NCBI RefSeq assembly: GCF_000426485.1
Contig: NZ_KE384529.1
Coordinates: 758,422-822,421 of the forward strand
Origin: Indolivaga capnocytophagoides DSM 22835
Lineage (GTDB): Bacteria; Bacteroidota; Bacteroidia; Bacteroidales; Dysgonomonadaceae
DNA length: 64,000 nt
Direction: 5' to 3'
Shown: piece after piece, positions 16,029-24,626 of the stretch
Position numbering within the stretch: position 1 is the first letter of the stretch
Layout of the letters: every line of letters starts with the position of its first letter
The notes under the pieces: model-generated
What the model was told of the DNA's origin: nothing
Database searches by the model: none
The model's input: the letters and a program-made list of their open reading frames with translations, nothing else
Translations under genes and position numbers: made by a program

Positions 16029-16544
16029 CTATTTCGAGGGGAAATAAAATCCGCTATCGAAAGGCTTTACCGAACCAGAATCTGTATGACTGCATCCGTA
16101 AGGAATTTTCCACAGAGGATAATCGCTTCGCCGTAAGTAAAGATAATCAACCAATAATTTTACAAATATTTCCGCATCATCTTTAATCCATCGTCTCAAC
16201 TGAGCGACATCATTTATATCTACGCCCTTACTGTTTTCGCTATCCCGTATAGTAATTCCTTTGTTTACAATGCTCGCCCAATGAAAAGGCAATCCCTGAT
16301 AAACGGCAAAAAAAGAAAGAGCAGGAGCGATCTTTATCAGCAATTCACTATTCAGATCAGAAAGACTATTCGAGGCAATCTGATCTTTCAGCTCACTAAT
16401 CAAAGATTCCCCTAAAACGGGAGTAATATATAACTCTTGGGCAATAGACAGATAAGGTATAAATTCGGTCAGATCTGCATTACTTGTTACAGGAGAATGT
16501 TGTTTAAATAATTGCTCGTTTATTAACGCTATAGGTGTGTACAT
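16029..16544 (-). CDS. DUF6712-like phage head-completion protein
   Basis: A 171-residue soluble helical protein. FIPYLSIAQELYITPVLGESLISELKDQI matches the opening of the DUF6712 family of Bacteroidota phages and prophages, which occupies the head-tail connector or adaptor position. RRWIKDDAEIFVKLLVDYL and YPLWK in the C-terminal half are also typical. It follows the portal gene after 40 bp. No capsid, protease or terminase gene is nearby, so this is part of a phage remnant or a reused pair. The family call is from pattern recognition and was not searched. Confidence 0.75.
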   Translation of the reverse strand: MYTPIALINEQLFKQHSPVTSNADLTEFIPYLSIAQELYITPVLGESLISELKDQIASNSLSDLNSELLIKIAPALSFFAVYQGLPFHWASIVNKGITIRDSENSKGVDINDVAQLRRWIKDDAEIFVKLLVDYLYLRRSDYPLWKIPYGCSHTDSGSVKPFDSGFYFPSK

Positions 16545-16570
16545 ATTATTTTTATTAAAAGTTAGAATTC

Positions 16571-16587
16571 AAAGACCTATGACCTTA
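16571..16587 (-). repeat. Degenerate copy of palindrome between phage genes
   Basis: On the minus strand AAGGTCATAGGTCTTT precedes the DUF6712 gene start by 27 bp. It overlaps the end of the portal gene. It is a changed member of the family (arms partly direct rather than inverted). Confidence 0.45.
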
Positions 16588-17706
16588 TTTATTTTCGTAA
16601 GCCTGTATCTGTTTGATTACTTCCAGTTCTTTAATTACTAAGTTACCATAGCCATTATTTACAGAAAACACATTCAGCGTATCAAGCAGTTTACGGCGCA
16701 ACTTATGAATAACCGTGTAGTTATAAAGAATAAAGGAATTGATTATTTCACCTGCATTCCCGCTCAGGTTGCCTGTACCCGACAATCCGGCTAAAGTAGG
16801 AGAAGATAAACGGTGAGCCGAAATTATTTTCTGAAAGATAACATCATTGACATTATTATACAGATCGGCGTTATCACTTGCCACAAAGGGTGTCACTTCG
16901 GGTTTAATATCGTGACTCTCTCCATACAAAACAACAATTGAGTTGGCTCCATTAGTCCCAGAAAACGAAGCTTGCATATCCTTATTGAATTGAGCCTTGG
17001 CTTCATCAGCCGGATTACTTGGTATGGTTATTATTACTGAAGGAGCAAAGCCGTTATTAATAGAATTTCGATAAAACCGGCCGAGCAATCCGTCAGCTTC
17101 AATATAATTTAATGCTGAATAATAATGAGGAACAGGATAATAATCCAATCCCGGTTCATAATCTTTATAAAAATAAAGATAAGGTTCTCCATGCTTCAAA
17201 TCCTCTGTTCCATATGCTTTTATCTCAACAGGAGCATATTGTCCGGAAGTCTTCTTCCAATCATTCGAAATAAAAAAACTGATCGGAGTGCCATAATCAT
17301 CAGTCTCCCCCACCCTTACCTTACTAAAATCGGTATGAAACAAACTTCTGCTTGCACCGTTTTCGTTGACTATCACCTGAAAACAAAATCCTCCGAAGGT
17401 TACATAATCCTTTGCCAGCTTTTCTATTAAGCAATCCCAATCTTCAATGGTATTAGGTCTCCCACAATACGTACTGTCATCAATACCTGCTCCACAAATA
17501 TAAGTTACCTTATTTTCAATGATCGACTTATTCACAGGCGATTCATTATTAAGATCAATAATCCGTTGAGGAAGATTATTTTCTTCGCCGTAATTAATCC
17601 AACCTCTGTTATGACGAGTAAATCGAGGATAAGACGGTACATTTGCAGCCAGATTAATCACAGAATATTTCATTTTATCTGATGCTTTTTTTAATCTCTT
17701 TTTCAT
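16585..17706 (-). CDS. Phage portal protein
   Basis: A 373-residue protein resembling Bacteroidota phage portals, the dodecameric ring through which DNA enters the head. The opening NRGWINYGEENNLPQRIIDLNNESPVNKSIIENKVTYICGAGID is characteristic. Later SAHRLSSPTLAGLSG and IINSFILYNYTVIHKLRRKLL match the conserved clip and stem region. There is no frameshift or early stop, so the gene is intact although terminase and capsid genes are absent from the window. ATGs at 17706 and 17673 are both possible. It is co-directional with the DUF6712 gene, and a short inverted repeat (ATCTATAC/GTATAGAT, 17709-17737) lies directly upstream. Confidence 0.82.
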   Translation of the reverse strand: MKKRLKKASDKMKYSVINLAANVPSYPRFTRHNRGWINYGEENNLPQRIIDLNNESPVNKSIIENKVTYICGAGIDDSTYCGRPNTIEDWDCLIEKLAKDYVTFGGFCFQVIVNENGASRSLFHTDFSKVRVGETDDYGTPISFFISNDWKKTSGQYAPVEIKAYGTEDLKHGEPYLYFYKDYEPGLDYYPVPHYYSALNYIEADGLLGRFYRNSINNGFAPSVIITIPSNPADEAKAQFNKDMQASFSGTNGANSIVVLYGESHDIKPEVTPFVASDNADLYNNVNDVIFQKIISAHRLSSPTLAGLSGTGNLSGNAGEIINSFILYNYTVIHKLRRKLLDTLNVFSVNNGYGNLVIKELEVIKQIQAYENK

Positions 17707-17708
17707 AA

Positions 17709-17737
17709 TCTATACTTTTAAGTTTTCTGTATAGATA
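17709..17737. other. Inverted repeat upstream of portal gene
   Basis: ATCTATAC and GTATAGAT flank a 13-base spacer just before the portal start codon. It could be an operator or leader hairpin. No other information. Confidence 0.35.
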
Positions 17738-17873
17738 AAAAAAGAATAAAGTCATTTTGAAAAAGTTGTGAAGAGATAACATTGTTTCGATCGAAATTAT
17801 ATAACTTAACAGTCGGATTGCAATTGGTTAATAATTACGTAACAAGTATCAGAACAAACATTTTATATTTATC

Positions 17874-18920
17874 ATGTTTTTCTTCCGGCTAATATCTTTT
17901 TTCATATTTTCTTCGGTATTTCTGCATACATCATGCAGAAAAGAAACGGCTGTCAACGGATATAAGTCTTCTCATTACTTTTATTCTGTCGATCGTACCA
18001 AGATATTATACGACGTCATCCCTTCGACCTCTTTAGAAAGCCTTTGGAGACAGCAATATGTAGAAATTCCCGCCGATGTACACTCATTCAAGGTATTAAG
18101 TACAGAATTTGCAAAAGACAAGAAGCATGTTTTCTATACTTATAAGATACTTATGAATGTAGACCGTCAATCTTTTTATTGGGATTCGATCAACGAATTG
18201 CCTAAAGACCGCAGACATGTATATCTGCCAACTACTAAAACAGACCGACTTGAAATTATAAAATATGCAGATCCGAAGACATACGAACGGGTAAAGCTAC
18301 CTATAGCATGCCAGAAATGGTATAAAGATAAGCGGCATTATTTCTTTAAGCATGAAAAGACAAATGCTAATGTTCAATCAATGAAATTCGACAGTCCGTA
18401 TCTCCCTTATGATAGCAGGTATATTTTTTATGAAAAGGATAATGATATATACACACTTCCCTATAAAGGCAAAATTACAGTTGTTAATGAAAAAATGATC
18501 TATGATGACAGACACATGTTGTATACTTCGGGATGCGACAGTTCCGCTACAATAATAGATTATAAGGACATCAACACTCTACGTTTTTACGACAATGATT
18601 ATCAGGCATTCAGTATAGACAGTGCTGTTTATATCATGGGTCAAAAGATCAATGATAATAATGTTGATGCAGCAAGTTTCGAGATCGTACAATTTCCTTA
18701 TTACAAGGATAAGAATCAGGTATATTACAAAGATACACCTCTTTATAGTTCTGATCCGTCAAGTTTCGTAATTCTTGACGAAAGATATGCCAAAGACAAG
18801 AAGCATGTTTACAGCAAAGGAAAAATACTTCCGGGATATACTTCGGAAAAGTTTGTTGCTGATCAATGGGGACGTTATCCGCCGGATTTCAATTATGGAA
18901 AAGATCCGTCCGAGAACTAG
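17874..18920 (+). CDS. DKNYY-repeat lipoprotein
   Basis: A 348-residue lipoprotein. The signal peptide ends at HTSC (Cys near residue 21). The body holds several copies of the DKNYY pattern (FAKDKKHVFY, LPKDRRHVYL, YKDKRHYFF, YKDKNQVYYK, YAKDKKHVYS), each followed by a D-x-x-S/T-F strand such as VDRQSFYWD. DKNYY proteins are found in many bacteria as surface or periplasmic proteins with no fixed role. It stands alone; its 3' end overlaps the converging membrane-protein gene by 32 bp. Confidence 0.85.
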   Translation: MFFFRLISFFIFSSVFLHTSCRKETAVNGYKSSHYFYSVDRTKILYDVIPSTSLESLWRQQYVEIPADVHSFKVLSTEFAKDKKHVFYTYKILMNVDRQSFYWDSINELPKDRRHVYLPTTKTDRLEIIKYADPKTYERVKLPIACQKWYKDKRHYFFKHEKTNANVQSMKFDSPYLPYDSRYIFYEKDNDIYTLPYKGKITVVNEKMIYDDRHMLYTSGCDSSATIIDYKDINTLRFYDNDYQAFSIDSAVYIMGQKINDNNVDAASFEIVQFPYYKDKNQVYYKDTPLYSSDPSSFVILDERYAKDKKHVYSKGKILPGYTSEKFVADQWGRYPPDFNYGKDPSEN

Positions 18921-19332
18921 AGGTCACATTATTTCGATAAAAAAGTAAGAGAAAAAAATTAGCTAACCCCATTGCTAAAGTCAGTGGAAACATCAGCATA
19001 TTACCTAATATTCCCATAACAATCCCGACAAGTATATCCACAACAAAATCTTCAATAGAAACAATTTTTTCTATAGAGGTTAAAGTAGATGCAATAAAGC
19101 AGCCAATCAATTCAATAATAATACATGTCAATATCGACAATAATAAAATAACGGGAACCGATCTTCGTTCTACAAGAACAAAGTAAAACAATACGGCATA
19201 GCAAATTACACAAGCGATAGACATTCCTATCATCAAAAAATAATTGGGTGAATTTGGCACAAAAAACAAAATAGAGTTACCTACTAATAAATTTAGGGTA
19301 ACACAAATTGCAAATATCGAAAATCGGCTCAT
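18889..19332 (-). CDS. Four-span membrane protein, unknown
   Basis: A 147-residue protein with four predicted spans (about 5-25, 33-52, 58-80 and 95-130). It is 10 bp downstream of the rhomboid protease gene and probably transcribed with it and with cobC and cobS. No conserved polar motif suggests activity. Its 3' end overlaps the DKNYY gene on the other strand. Family not recognised. Confidence 0.75.
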   Translation of the reverse strand: MSRFSIFAICVTLNLLVGNSILFFVPNSPNYFLMIGMSIACVICYAVLFYFVLVERRSVPVILLLSILTCIIIELIGCFIASTLTSIEKIVSIEDFVVDILVGIVMGILGNMLMFPLTLAMGLANFFLLLFYRNNVTSSSRTDLFHN

Positions 19333-19342
19333 AATAATCCAC

Positions 19343-19915
19343 TTATAAAGACTTCAACCGAAGACTTTTTCTACATAAATAAGCCCATAGAATACCGCTT
19401 ATAGCTCCGGATAAATGACCTTCCCATGAAACTTGTTCGTCCTGAGGAAACACCCCCCAGACCAAACCAGAATACATAAAAGCGACTAACACCGATAACA
19501 ATATAAGTTTTACGTTTTGACTCATTATACCTCCAAAAACCAAAAATGAAGCCAAAGCATAAATAATTCCACTAGCTCCGATATGCCAAGCCGGACGTCC
19601 TATAATCCATGTAAGAATTCCGGTAGTAACCCACAAAAGGATCAAATACATTATGGCATTGCGTTTATAGAATGTCAATAACATTGTACACAAGACAAAA
19701 AATGGCAGCGTATTAGCCATTAAGTGCTCCCAATTACCATGAATAAAAGGAGCCGTAAGAATACCAATCAAACCCGCCTGCATACGAGGAAGAATACCCC
19801 AATTACTGAGATCGAGTCCAAGATACTGAACACCTTCTACAGTCCAGAATATCAGGACGAAAACAAAGGAGTACTTCAAAGCTTGTAACAGGCTATTTTT
19901 CTTATAACGATCCAT
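19343..19915 (-). CDS. Rhomboid-family intramembrane serine protease
   Basis: A 190-residue integral membrane protease. The catalytic pair is visible: Ser115 in WHIGASGIIYALA (GxSG motif) and His167 in EGHLSGAISG. The loop 1 pattern HGNWEHLMANTLPFF, with its oxyanion-site His and Asn, is also present. Six spans are predicted, the compact bacterial form without extra domains. Rhomboids cut membrane-anchored substrates within the lipid bilayer; substrate unknown here. The gene lies in a minus-strand series after cobS and cobC, with one palindromic repeat 22-35 bp before the start. Confidence 0.93.
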   Translation of the reverse strand: MDRYKKNSLLQALKYSFVFVLIFWTVEGVQYLGLDLSNWGILPRMQAGLIGILTAPFIHGNWEHLMANTLPFFVLCTMLLTFYKRNAIMYLILLWVTTGILTWIIGRPAWHIGASGIIYALASFLVFGGIMSQNVKLILLSVLVAFMYSGLVWGVFPQDEQVSWEGHLSGAISGILWAYLCRKSLRLKSL

Positions 19916-19936
19916 ACTACACTATTTTTACAAATT

Positions 19937-19950
19937 AAGGTCTCAGACCT
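19937..19950 (-). repeat. Intergenic palindrome copy (exact)
   Basis: AAGGTCTCAGACCT between the cobC stop and the rhomboid start, 24 bp before the latter (measured from the core at 19939). Confidence 0.8.
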
Positions 19951-19965
19951 CTTACATATCCCCGA

Positions 19966-20496
19966 TTATATTTCCAAACAAACTATTTCTCCATAAGTAG
20001 GAGTAGACTCAAATAATTTATCCAGCGTAGCAACTCCTGCATATACCTTTGCACAGTTAATTACTCCACCATGAGCGAATATTACAACATTTTCATAATC
20101 CTGATTTTTCAACTCATCAAGAAACGATACAACCCTATTATAAAAGATCCGGAATGATTCACCTCCATCAGTTGGTTCTTCTACCCAATTATCATACCAC
20201 TTCGAGATTTTTTCACCGGAAATATCATCCCATCTCTTCATCTCCCAATTTCCAAAATACATCTCTTTGAGGCGATCAACCAATACCATGCGGTCTTCAA
20301 AACCACAATATCTAGCCAATTTACGACAACGGCTCAAAGGACTCGAATATACAGCTTCAAATTGCAAACCTTCCAGATTTGTCTTAACCTGCTCTGCTTC
20401 CTGTTCAAAGGTTTCGCGCACAGGTACATTAGACTGTCCATAACATACACCTTGAGGAACATCTACCGAAGTATGTCTTATAAAATATAGTTTCAT
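19966..20496 (-). CDS. cobC: Histidine phosphatase, probable alpha-ribazole phosphatase
   Basis: A 176-residue member of the histidine phosphatase superfamily. The N-terminal RHTSVDVPQGVCYGQ carries the phospho-accepting His8. YSSPLSRCRKLA, LKEMYFGNWEMKRWDDI with the conserved Glu, and FAHGGVINCA with the second catalytic His complete the family pattern. The SVDVPQGVCYGQSNVPV segment is typical of CobC, which dephosphorylates alpha-ribazole 5'-phosphate in cobalamin nucleotide-loop assembly. The adjacent cobS supports the assignment. The gap to cobS is 46 bp. Confidence 0.88.
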   Translation of the reverse strand: MKLYFIRHTSVDVPQGVCYGQSNVPVRETFEQEAEQVKTNLEGLQFEAVYSSPLSRCRKLARYCGFEDRMVLVDRLKEMYFGNWEMKRWDDISGEKISKWYDNWVEEPTDGGESFRIFYNRVVSFLDELKNQDYENVVIFAHGGVINCAKVYAGVATLDKLFESTPTYGEIVCLEI

Positions 20497-20542
20497 CGTT
20501 AATCATTTTACAGAAAATGTACATCTTCTTTTAGCTACTTAA

Positions 20543-21298
20543 TCATACCCAACCGTTATCAATGACAATAACACTACCTATATAAAAAGCCAGTTCGCAA
20601 AGGAGAAATAAAGCTCCACAGCAATCGCCTGTATATCCCTGAATCTTTTTTCCCATCAACCAAGTCAATCCGAAAAAAACGGCCAAAGGCAGTACTACAA
20701 TCCACCATGCAATCGAAGGTATAAAGAACAATATAGGCAATAATCCGAAAACGGCTGATATAATCAAAGGAAATAATGACATTTTATTGTATACTACTTT
20801 CGCCTTGCTGGTATCTTCATAACGTGCGTAAGTCAGCCGGAGAGTTATCAATGAGCCTATAAATTTACAACAAGGATCGGCTGCAAGTATGGTTATACAG
20901 GCCCAATACAAAGGCATGGAGTACAAAAGCATAAACATCAGAAGGAAATAAAAGATAAGACCTACCACACCATAAGTCCCAATATGAGAGTCCTTCATTA
21001 TAGCAAGAATACGCTCTTTGATTGTTCCTCCTCCAAAACCATCAAAAAAATCGGCTAAACCATCCTCATGCAAAGCTCCGGTAATTAGTAAACGGCTAAG
21101 AATAGCTAGAACTATAGCGACCTGAACCGGTAGTATTTGAGCCGTTAACCACAGTGTACCAGCCATAACAGGAGCCGTAAGCCAGCCCACAACAGCCCAA
21201 TAATTAATCACTTGCTTAAAATATTCGTTAGGAACCGAGAAGATACGCCAAAAAGGTAATCGTGTAAAAAATATAAGTGCAGCAGCCAGATTATTCAT
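20543..21298 (-). CDS. cobS: Adenosylcobinamide-GDP ribazoletransferase
   Basis: A 251-residue membrane enzyme joining adenosylcobinamide-GDP to alpha-ribazole to form adenosylcobalamin. The N-terminus FFTRLPFW and the core GALHEDGLADFFDGFGGG, followed by ILAIMKDSHIGTYGVVGL, are the CobS signature. About six spans are predicted. cobU and cobT, usual partners, are not in the window, so they must be elsewhere or absent. The TATCTTTG box upstream gives it its own promoter, and cobC follows directly. No cobalamin riboswitch precedes it; the only one in the window is 7 kb away. Confidence 0.94.
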   Translation of the reverse strand: MNNLAAALIFFTRLPFWRIFSVPNEYFKQVINYWAVVGWLTAPVMAGTLWLTAQILPVQVAIVLAILSRLLITGALHEDGLADFFDGFGGGTIKERILAIMKDSHIGTYGVVGLIFYFLLMFMLLYSMPLYWACITILAADPCCKFIGSLITLRLTYARYEDTSKAKVVYNKMSLFPLIISAVFGLLPILFFIPSIAWWIVVLPLAVFFGLTWLMGKKIQGYTGDCCGALFLLCELAFYIGSVIVIDNGWV

Positions 21299-21327
21299 AA
21301 CAGATTTTAAAAGATCAGATGTTTCCG

Positions 21328-21335
21328 CAAAGATA
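21328..21335 (-). promoter_or_regulatory. -7 promoter box of cobS operon
   Basis: Minus strand TATCTTTG, 30 bp upstream of the cobS start. Confidence 0.55.
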
Positions 21336-21377
21336 CAATATTATGACATTCCACTATCAAGCTATATCTGAACATTT

Positions 21378-21469
21378 AAAATCACAGACCTATTTATTAC
21401 TTTAATAATTAAACAACCAAAGTCTGTTATAAACTAAAAATATATCATTAAATACTTTCATTTACTTAA
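21378..21469 (+). repeat. Dispersed intergenic element, full-length copy 3
   Basis: Begins AAATCACAGACCTATTTATT, continues AACAACCAAAGTCTGTTATA and ends TATCATTAAATACTTTCATT. It is nearly collinear with the copies at 13154 (plus) and 7445 (minus). It lies between the divergent cobS and lipoprotein genes. Confidence 0.85.
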
Positions 21470-21536
21470 CAGCATTCACCGAATTTGTACGAATCACTAA
21501 AAAAATGTATCATTGCATCTCCTTAACCAGTTTCTC

Positions 21537-22328
21537 ATGAGAATATTCACTATACTGCTAAGCACTATACTATTCGGCACATCGTGTTCCGCAACCTACT
21601 TCTATTCAACAATAAATACAAACGACCCATATACATATAAAACAGCAGACGGAATATTCGTACAAGAAGGAGACAGCCTTGATGTTACATATAGTTTCTT
21701 TGGCGAAAATGCACCAATCACAATAGGAATAGTAAACAAGATGTCACGTCCGGTATATATAGATTGGCGCAAGTCGGGAGTCATTATTGACAGTATTGTT
21801 TCTCCTTTTGTGGGAAGACCTGATAATATTCAATACGATGAAGAAGTTGACTTCAATAGATATATGAATAATCCACAGGGTATAAGCTATATACGCCCCT
21901 ACTCTAAATACGAAAGACAGGTTATGGAATTAGCCAATTTTAATTTCGATAAGATCAACAAAGATTATTTTGCATCTCAACACACCGAAGCCGACAGAAA
22001 AGGTCGTAACAGACAATTAAACAGCATACAATATACAGAAAATGAGAGTCCTCTTTTAATGAAAACATATCTATCAGTGTATGAAGGATCTTCTCAGATA
22101 TATGATCCACTGATTTTTGAATCGGATTTTTATATCTCCGAATTGATCAAAGGAGGAAAACACTCAGGAATACAATCATTTAAAGACAAACAAGGAGATA
22201 TTTTCTTTGTCAGATATGAAAAAGGAAAATTATTTAAGAAAATAGGAGAAAGCACTTTAAAAGTAACAACAGTAGCTGTTAGCAATATTACATCATGGGC
22301 AGTAGAAGGAGCTATAAGAAATGATTAA
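21537..22328 (+). CDS. Hypothetical lipoprotein
   Basis: A 263-residue lipoprotein starting at the ATG at 21537 (MRIFTILLSTILFGTSC; lipobox FGTSC). The first in-frame start is a TTG at 21513 and would spoil the signal peptide. The central part (about 45-75) has an Ig-like beta pattern with VYIDWRKSGVII, seen in other Bacteroidota lipoproteins of unknown role. A longer repeat element precedes it. Function unknown. Confidence 0.8.
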   Translation: MRIFTILLSTILFGTSCSATYFYSTINTNDPYTYKTADGIFVQEGDSLDVTYSFFGENAPITIGIVNKMSRPVYIDWRKSGVIIDSIVSPFVGRPDNIQYDEEVDFNRYMNNPQGISYIRPYSKYERQVMELANFNFDKINKDYFASQHTEADRKGRNRQLNSIQYTENESPLLMKTYLSVYEGSSQIYDPLIFESDFYISELIKGGKHSGIQSFKDKQGDIFFVRYEKGKLFKKIGESTLKVTTVAVSNITSWAVEGAIRND

Positions 22329-22341
22329 AGGCCTCACACCT
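22326..22341 (+). repeat. Degenerate palindrome copy at gene end
   Basis: AAAGGCCTCACACCTG begins at the last codon of the lipoprotein gene. It is a changed copy of the palindrome family. Confidence 0.4.
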
Positions 22342-22409
22342 GATTACTTTGCAAACACAAAAAAACAGCCAGCACCCTCTAGTTAAACACATTAAACACA
22401 TTCTGTCGC

Positions 22410-22919
22410 TTAATTAATGACCTTAGACATCAATACTACATCCTGATACTTTCCGTTTTTCTTTGCTACTTCTTTTAAAATTCCTTCAGTCTCAAAGCCT
22501 TGTTTCTCATGTAAGGCAATACTTCCAAAATTAGTCGCAGTTATTACACTTACGATTTTATGCAATCTATTTTTAGAACGAGCAAAGTCTTCAATATATT
22601 TCATCATCGCCGACGCAACCCCCATCCTATAATAGCAGTCTGAAACATACACAGATAATTCTGCTGATATATCATACCCATCTATTAATCTAAAATTAGA
22701 TAAAGATACCCATCCTGCTGCAGTACCATCAACTTCTGCAATAAAGATGGCATACAAATCACTATTTTGATGTTCATCATACCATTGGCGAATATATCCA
22801 TCAGATTTAGGGTATTCACTAAGGTAAAAATCATGATTAGTGATAACTTCATTAAGAACTTCTTTTACAAATTCTAAATCACGAAGTTCAATTGAACGTA
22901 TATTGATTTTATTGCACAT
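22410..22919 (-). CDS. GNAT-family N-acetyltransferase
   Basis: A 169-residue acetyl-CoA-dependent acetyltransferase. The acetyl-CoA loop is YRMGVASAMMKYIEDFAR (Arg/x-x-Gly-x-Ala) and the late segment ALHEKQGFETEGILKEVAKKNGKYQDVVLM matches the phosphinothricin/RimJ-like subgroup. The substrate cannot be told. It begins 12 bp after the CDF transporter gene on the same strand, so the two are probably one transcript. Confidence 0.9.
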   Translation of the reverse strand: MCNKINIRSIELRDLEFVKEVLNEVITNHDFYLSEYPKSDGYIRQWYDEHQNSDLYAIFIAEVDGTAAGWVSLSNFRLIDGYDISAELSVYVSDCYYRMGVASAMMKYIEDFARSKNRLHKIVSVITATNFGSIALHEKQGFETEGILKEVAKKNGKYQDVVLMSKVIN

Positions 22920-22931
22920 AAAATAAGCAAA

Positions 22932-23801
22932 TCACCATGAAGGTTCTACATGTATGAGTATATCTGCAATCTCGGGCATATCTTCCTTGATTTTATCTTT
23001 CAGATTATGAGCTATATCATGTCCTTGTTTGACTGTTATATTCTTATCGACAATAATATGCAGATCAATATAATAGGTCATACCTGTTTTTCTGACATGA
23101 CATTTATCCGTATTTAAAACTCCGTCTATTGTCCGTGCAAATTTACAAACATCCTGTTCCATATCTCCATACATATCCTTATCCATAATCTCGCCTAAAG
23201 CAGGTTTCAGAATACGATAACTATTGTAAAGTATAATAAACGCAGCCAGCAATGCAGCCCAATCATCAGCAGATTCATAACCATCTCCCATGATTAAAGC
23301 GATTGAAATACCAATAAAAGCAGCAACAGAGGTTATCGCATCGCTTCTATGATGCCACGCATCAGCTTGCAATGCTGTACTTTTGGTTAACTTAGCCTTA
23401 CGCATAACCAAATGATACGAAATTTCTTTCCAAATAATAATTGCTCCCAGAATATAAAGGGTAAAAGCCTTAGGCGCCTCATGAGGTGTCCGGATATTAT
23501 CAACACTCTCGTAAGCTATAACTGTAGCCGAGACAATAAGGAAACCAACTACAACAAATGTCACCAAGGGCTCTATACGTCCATGCCCGTAAGGATGATT
23601 TTTATCAGCAGGCTTGTTTGCATATTTGATACCTAACAGAACAAAAATAGAGGAAAAAATATCGGCTGTAGATTCGATAGCATCTGCAATTAAAGCATAC
23701 GAATTTCCAAAATAACCCGCCAACCATTTTATTATAGCCAATGCCGTATTACCGACAATACTGATTTGAGTTGCCCGTACGGCAGTCTTTTCTTTTGTCA
23801 T
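22932..23801 (-). CDS. Cation diffusion facilitator (CDF) transporter
   Basis: A 289-residue inner-membrane efflux protein for divalent metals (Zn, Fe, Mn or Co). Six spans are present. Metal-site motifs are ALIADAIESTAD in span 2 and ALQADAWHHRSDAITS in span 5 (His-x-x-x-Asp). HPYGHGRIEPL in the loop is the family hallmark. The C-terminal cytoplasmic domain (about 205-289) has the usual ferredoxin-like fold with late His residues (YIDLHIIVD, LIHVEPS). A TATCTTTG promoter box lies 27 bp upstream of the start. The metal is not identifiable from the sequence alone. Confidence 0.93.
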   Translation of the reverse strand: MTKEKTAVRATQISIVGNTALAIIKWLAGYFGNSYALIADAIESTADIFSSIFVLLGIKYANKPADKNHPYGHGRIEPLVTFVVVGFLIVSATVIAYESVDNIRTPHEAPKAFTLYILGAIIIWKEISYHLVMRKAKLTKSTALQADAWHHRSDAITSVAAFIGISIALIMGDGYESADDWAALLAAFIILYNSYRILKPALGEIMDKDMYGDMEQDVCKFARTIDGVLNTDKCHVRKTGMTYYIDLHIIVDKNITVKQGHDIAHNLKDKIKEDMPEIADILIHVEPSW

Positions 23802-23827
23802 AAAGAATATTCATTGAGAATATACTA

Positions 23828-23835
23828 CAAAGATA
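23828..23835 (-). promoter_or_regulatory. -7 promoter box of CDF gene
   Basis: Minus strand TATCTTTG, 27 bp before the CDF start codon. Confidence 0.55.
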
Positions 23836-23872
23836 TATTTAAAAATTAAGTATAGCCAAAACAAACAAAACA

Positions 23873-23903
23873 AAAGCGATGCCTAAAATTTAGACATCGC
23901 TTT
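23873..23903 (-). terminator. Terminator of NAD(P)-binding protein gene
   Basis: AAAGCGATG pairs with CATCGCTTT around an internal CTAAAATTTAG. On the minus strand a T-rich run follows, ending the gene at 23960-24610. Confidence 0.8.
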
Positions 23904-23959
23904 CGACTATATAACTCCAAGATTTCGTTTTTCAGCAAAACAGCAGACCTCACTGCAAC

Positions 23960-24610
23960 TTAGTATCCTATAGTAAATCGTTCCTGATGGTGCTGTGGAT
24001 TTTCCAGCTCATCAATCATAGCCTTGGCATAATCTTCTACTGAAATTTTACTTTCGCCATTTATATCCACGACCAGATCATCTTTACCCAGCCTGTATTT
24101 TGCAGTTCTTTCTCCAGGTTCAATAGTTCCTGCAGGGGAGAAAAATACCCAATCGAGATTCTTCTCATTTTTCAAATCTTCTTTCAAAACCTTAGCTAAA
24201 GCAAGTACTCCCGGCAAAATAGCATCGGGAATAACTCCCGAATCGACAACAGTTTTACCCGGAGCAACAAATAAACTGCCCGCTCCTCCTACAATCTGTA
24301 ATCTTTTAATATTAGCAAGCTTAGTTGCCGCAATAATAGATTTATACCCTTTGTCGGTATCAACAGCAATATTAGGATTACTCCAACCGGGATTATAAGC
24401 ACTGATAACTGCATCAGCTCCTGATAACACATCAGCTAACTTGGAAACATCCATTACATCAGTTTTAACTAATTCTAGATTAGAGTTTTTATCTGAGATC
24501 TTTTCAGGATGCCTAACGATCGCCTTCACAAAATATCCCCGTCCTAACGCTTCTTTCAAAATTGCTGATCCGACAAATCCGCTGGCTCCTATTAATACAA
24601 TCTTTTTCAT
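23960..24610 (-). CDS. NAD(P)-dependent epimerase/reductase-like protein
   Basis: A 216-residue Rossmann-fold protein of the NAD(P)H-binding (NmrA/YwnB-like) group. GASGFVGSAILKEALGRG is the nucleotide-binding Gly motif; VVDINGESKISVEDYAKAMIDELE near the C-terminus is typical of YwnB-like proteins. There is no classic Tyr-x-x-x-Lys pair, so the family may be a sensor or quinone-type reductase rather than an epimerase. It stands alone with its own terminator. Substrate unknown. Confidence 0.9.
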   Translation of the reverse strand: MKKIVLIGASGFVGSAILKEALGRGYFVKAIVRHPEKISDKNSNLELVKTDVMDVSKLADVLSGADAVISAYNPGWSNPNIAVDTDKGYKSIIAATKLANIKRLQIVGGAGSLFVAPGKTVVDSGVIPDAILPGVLALAKVLKEDLKNEKNLDWVFFSPAGTIEPGERTAKYRLGKDDLVVDINGESKISVEDYAKAMIDELENPQHHQERFTIGY

Positions 24611-24626
24611 ATGCTTTAAATTATAA

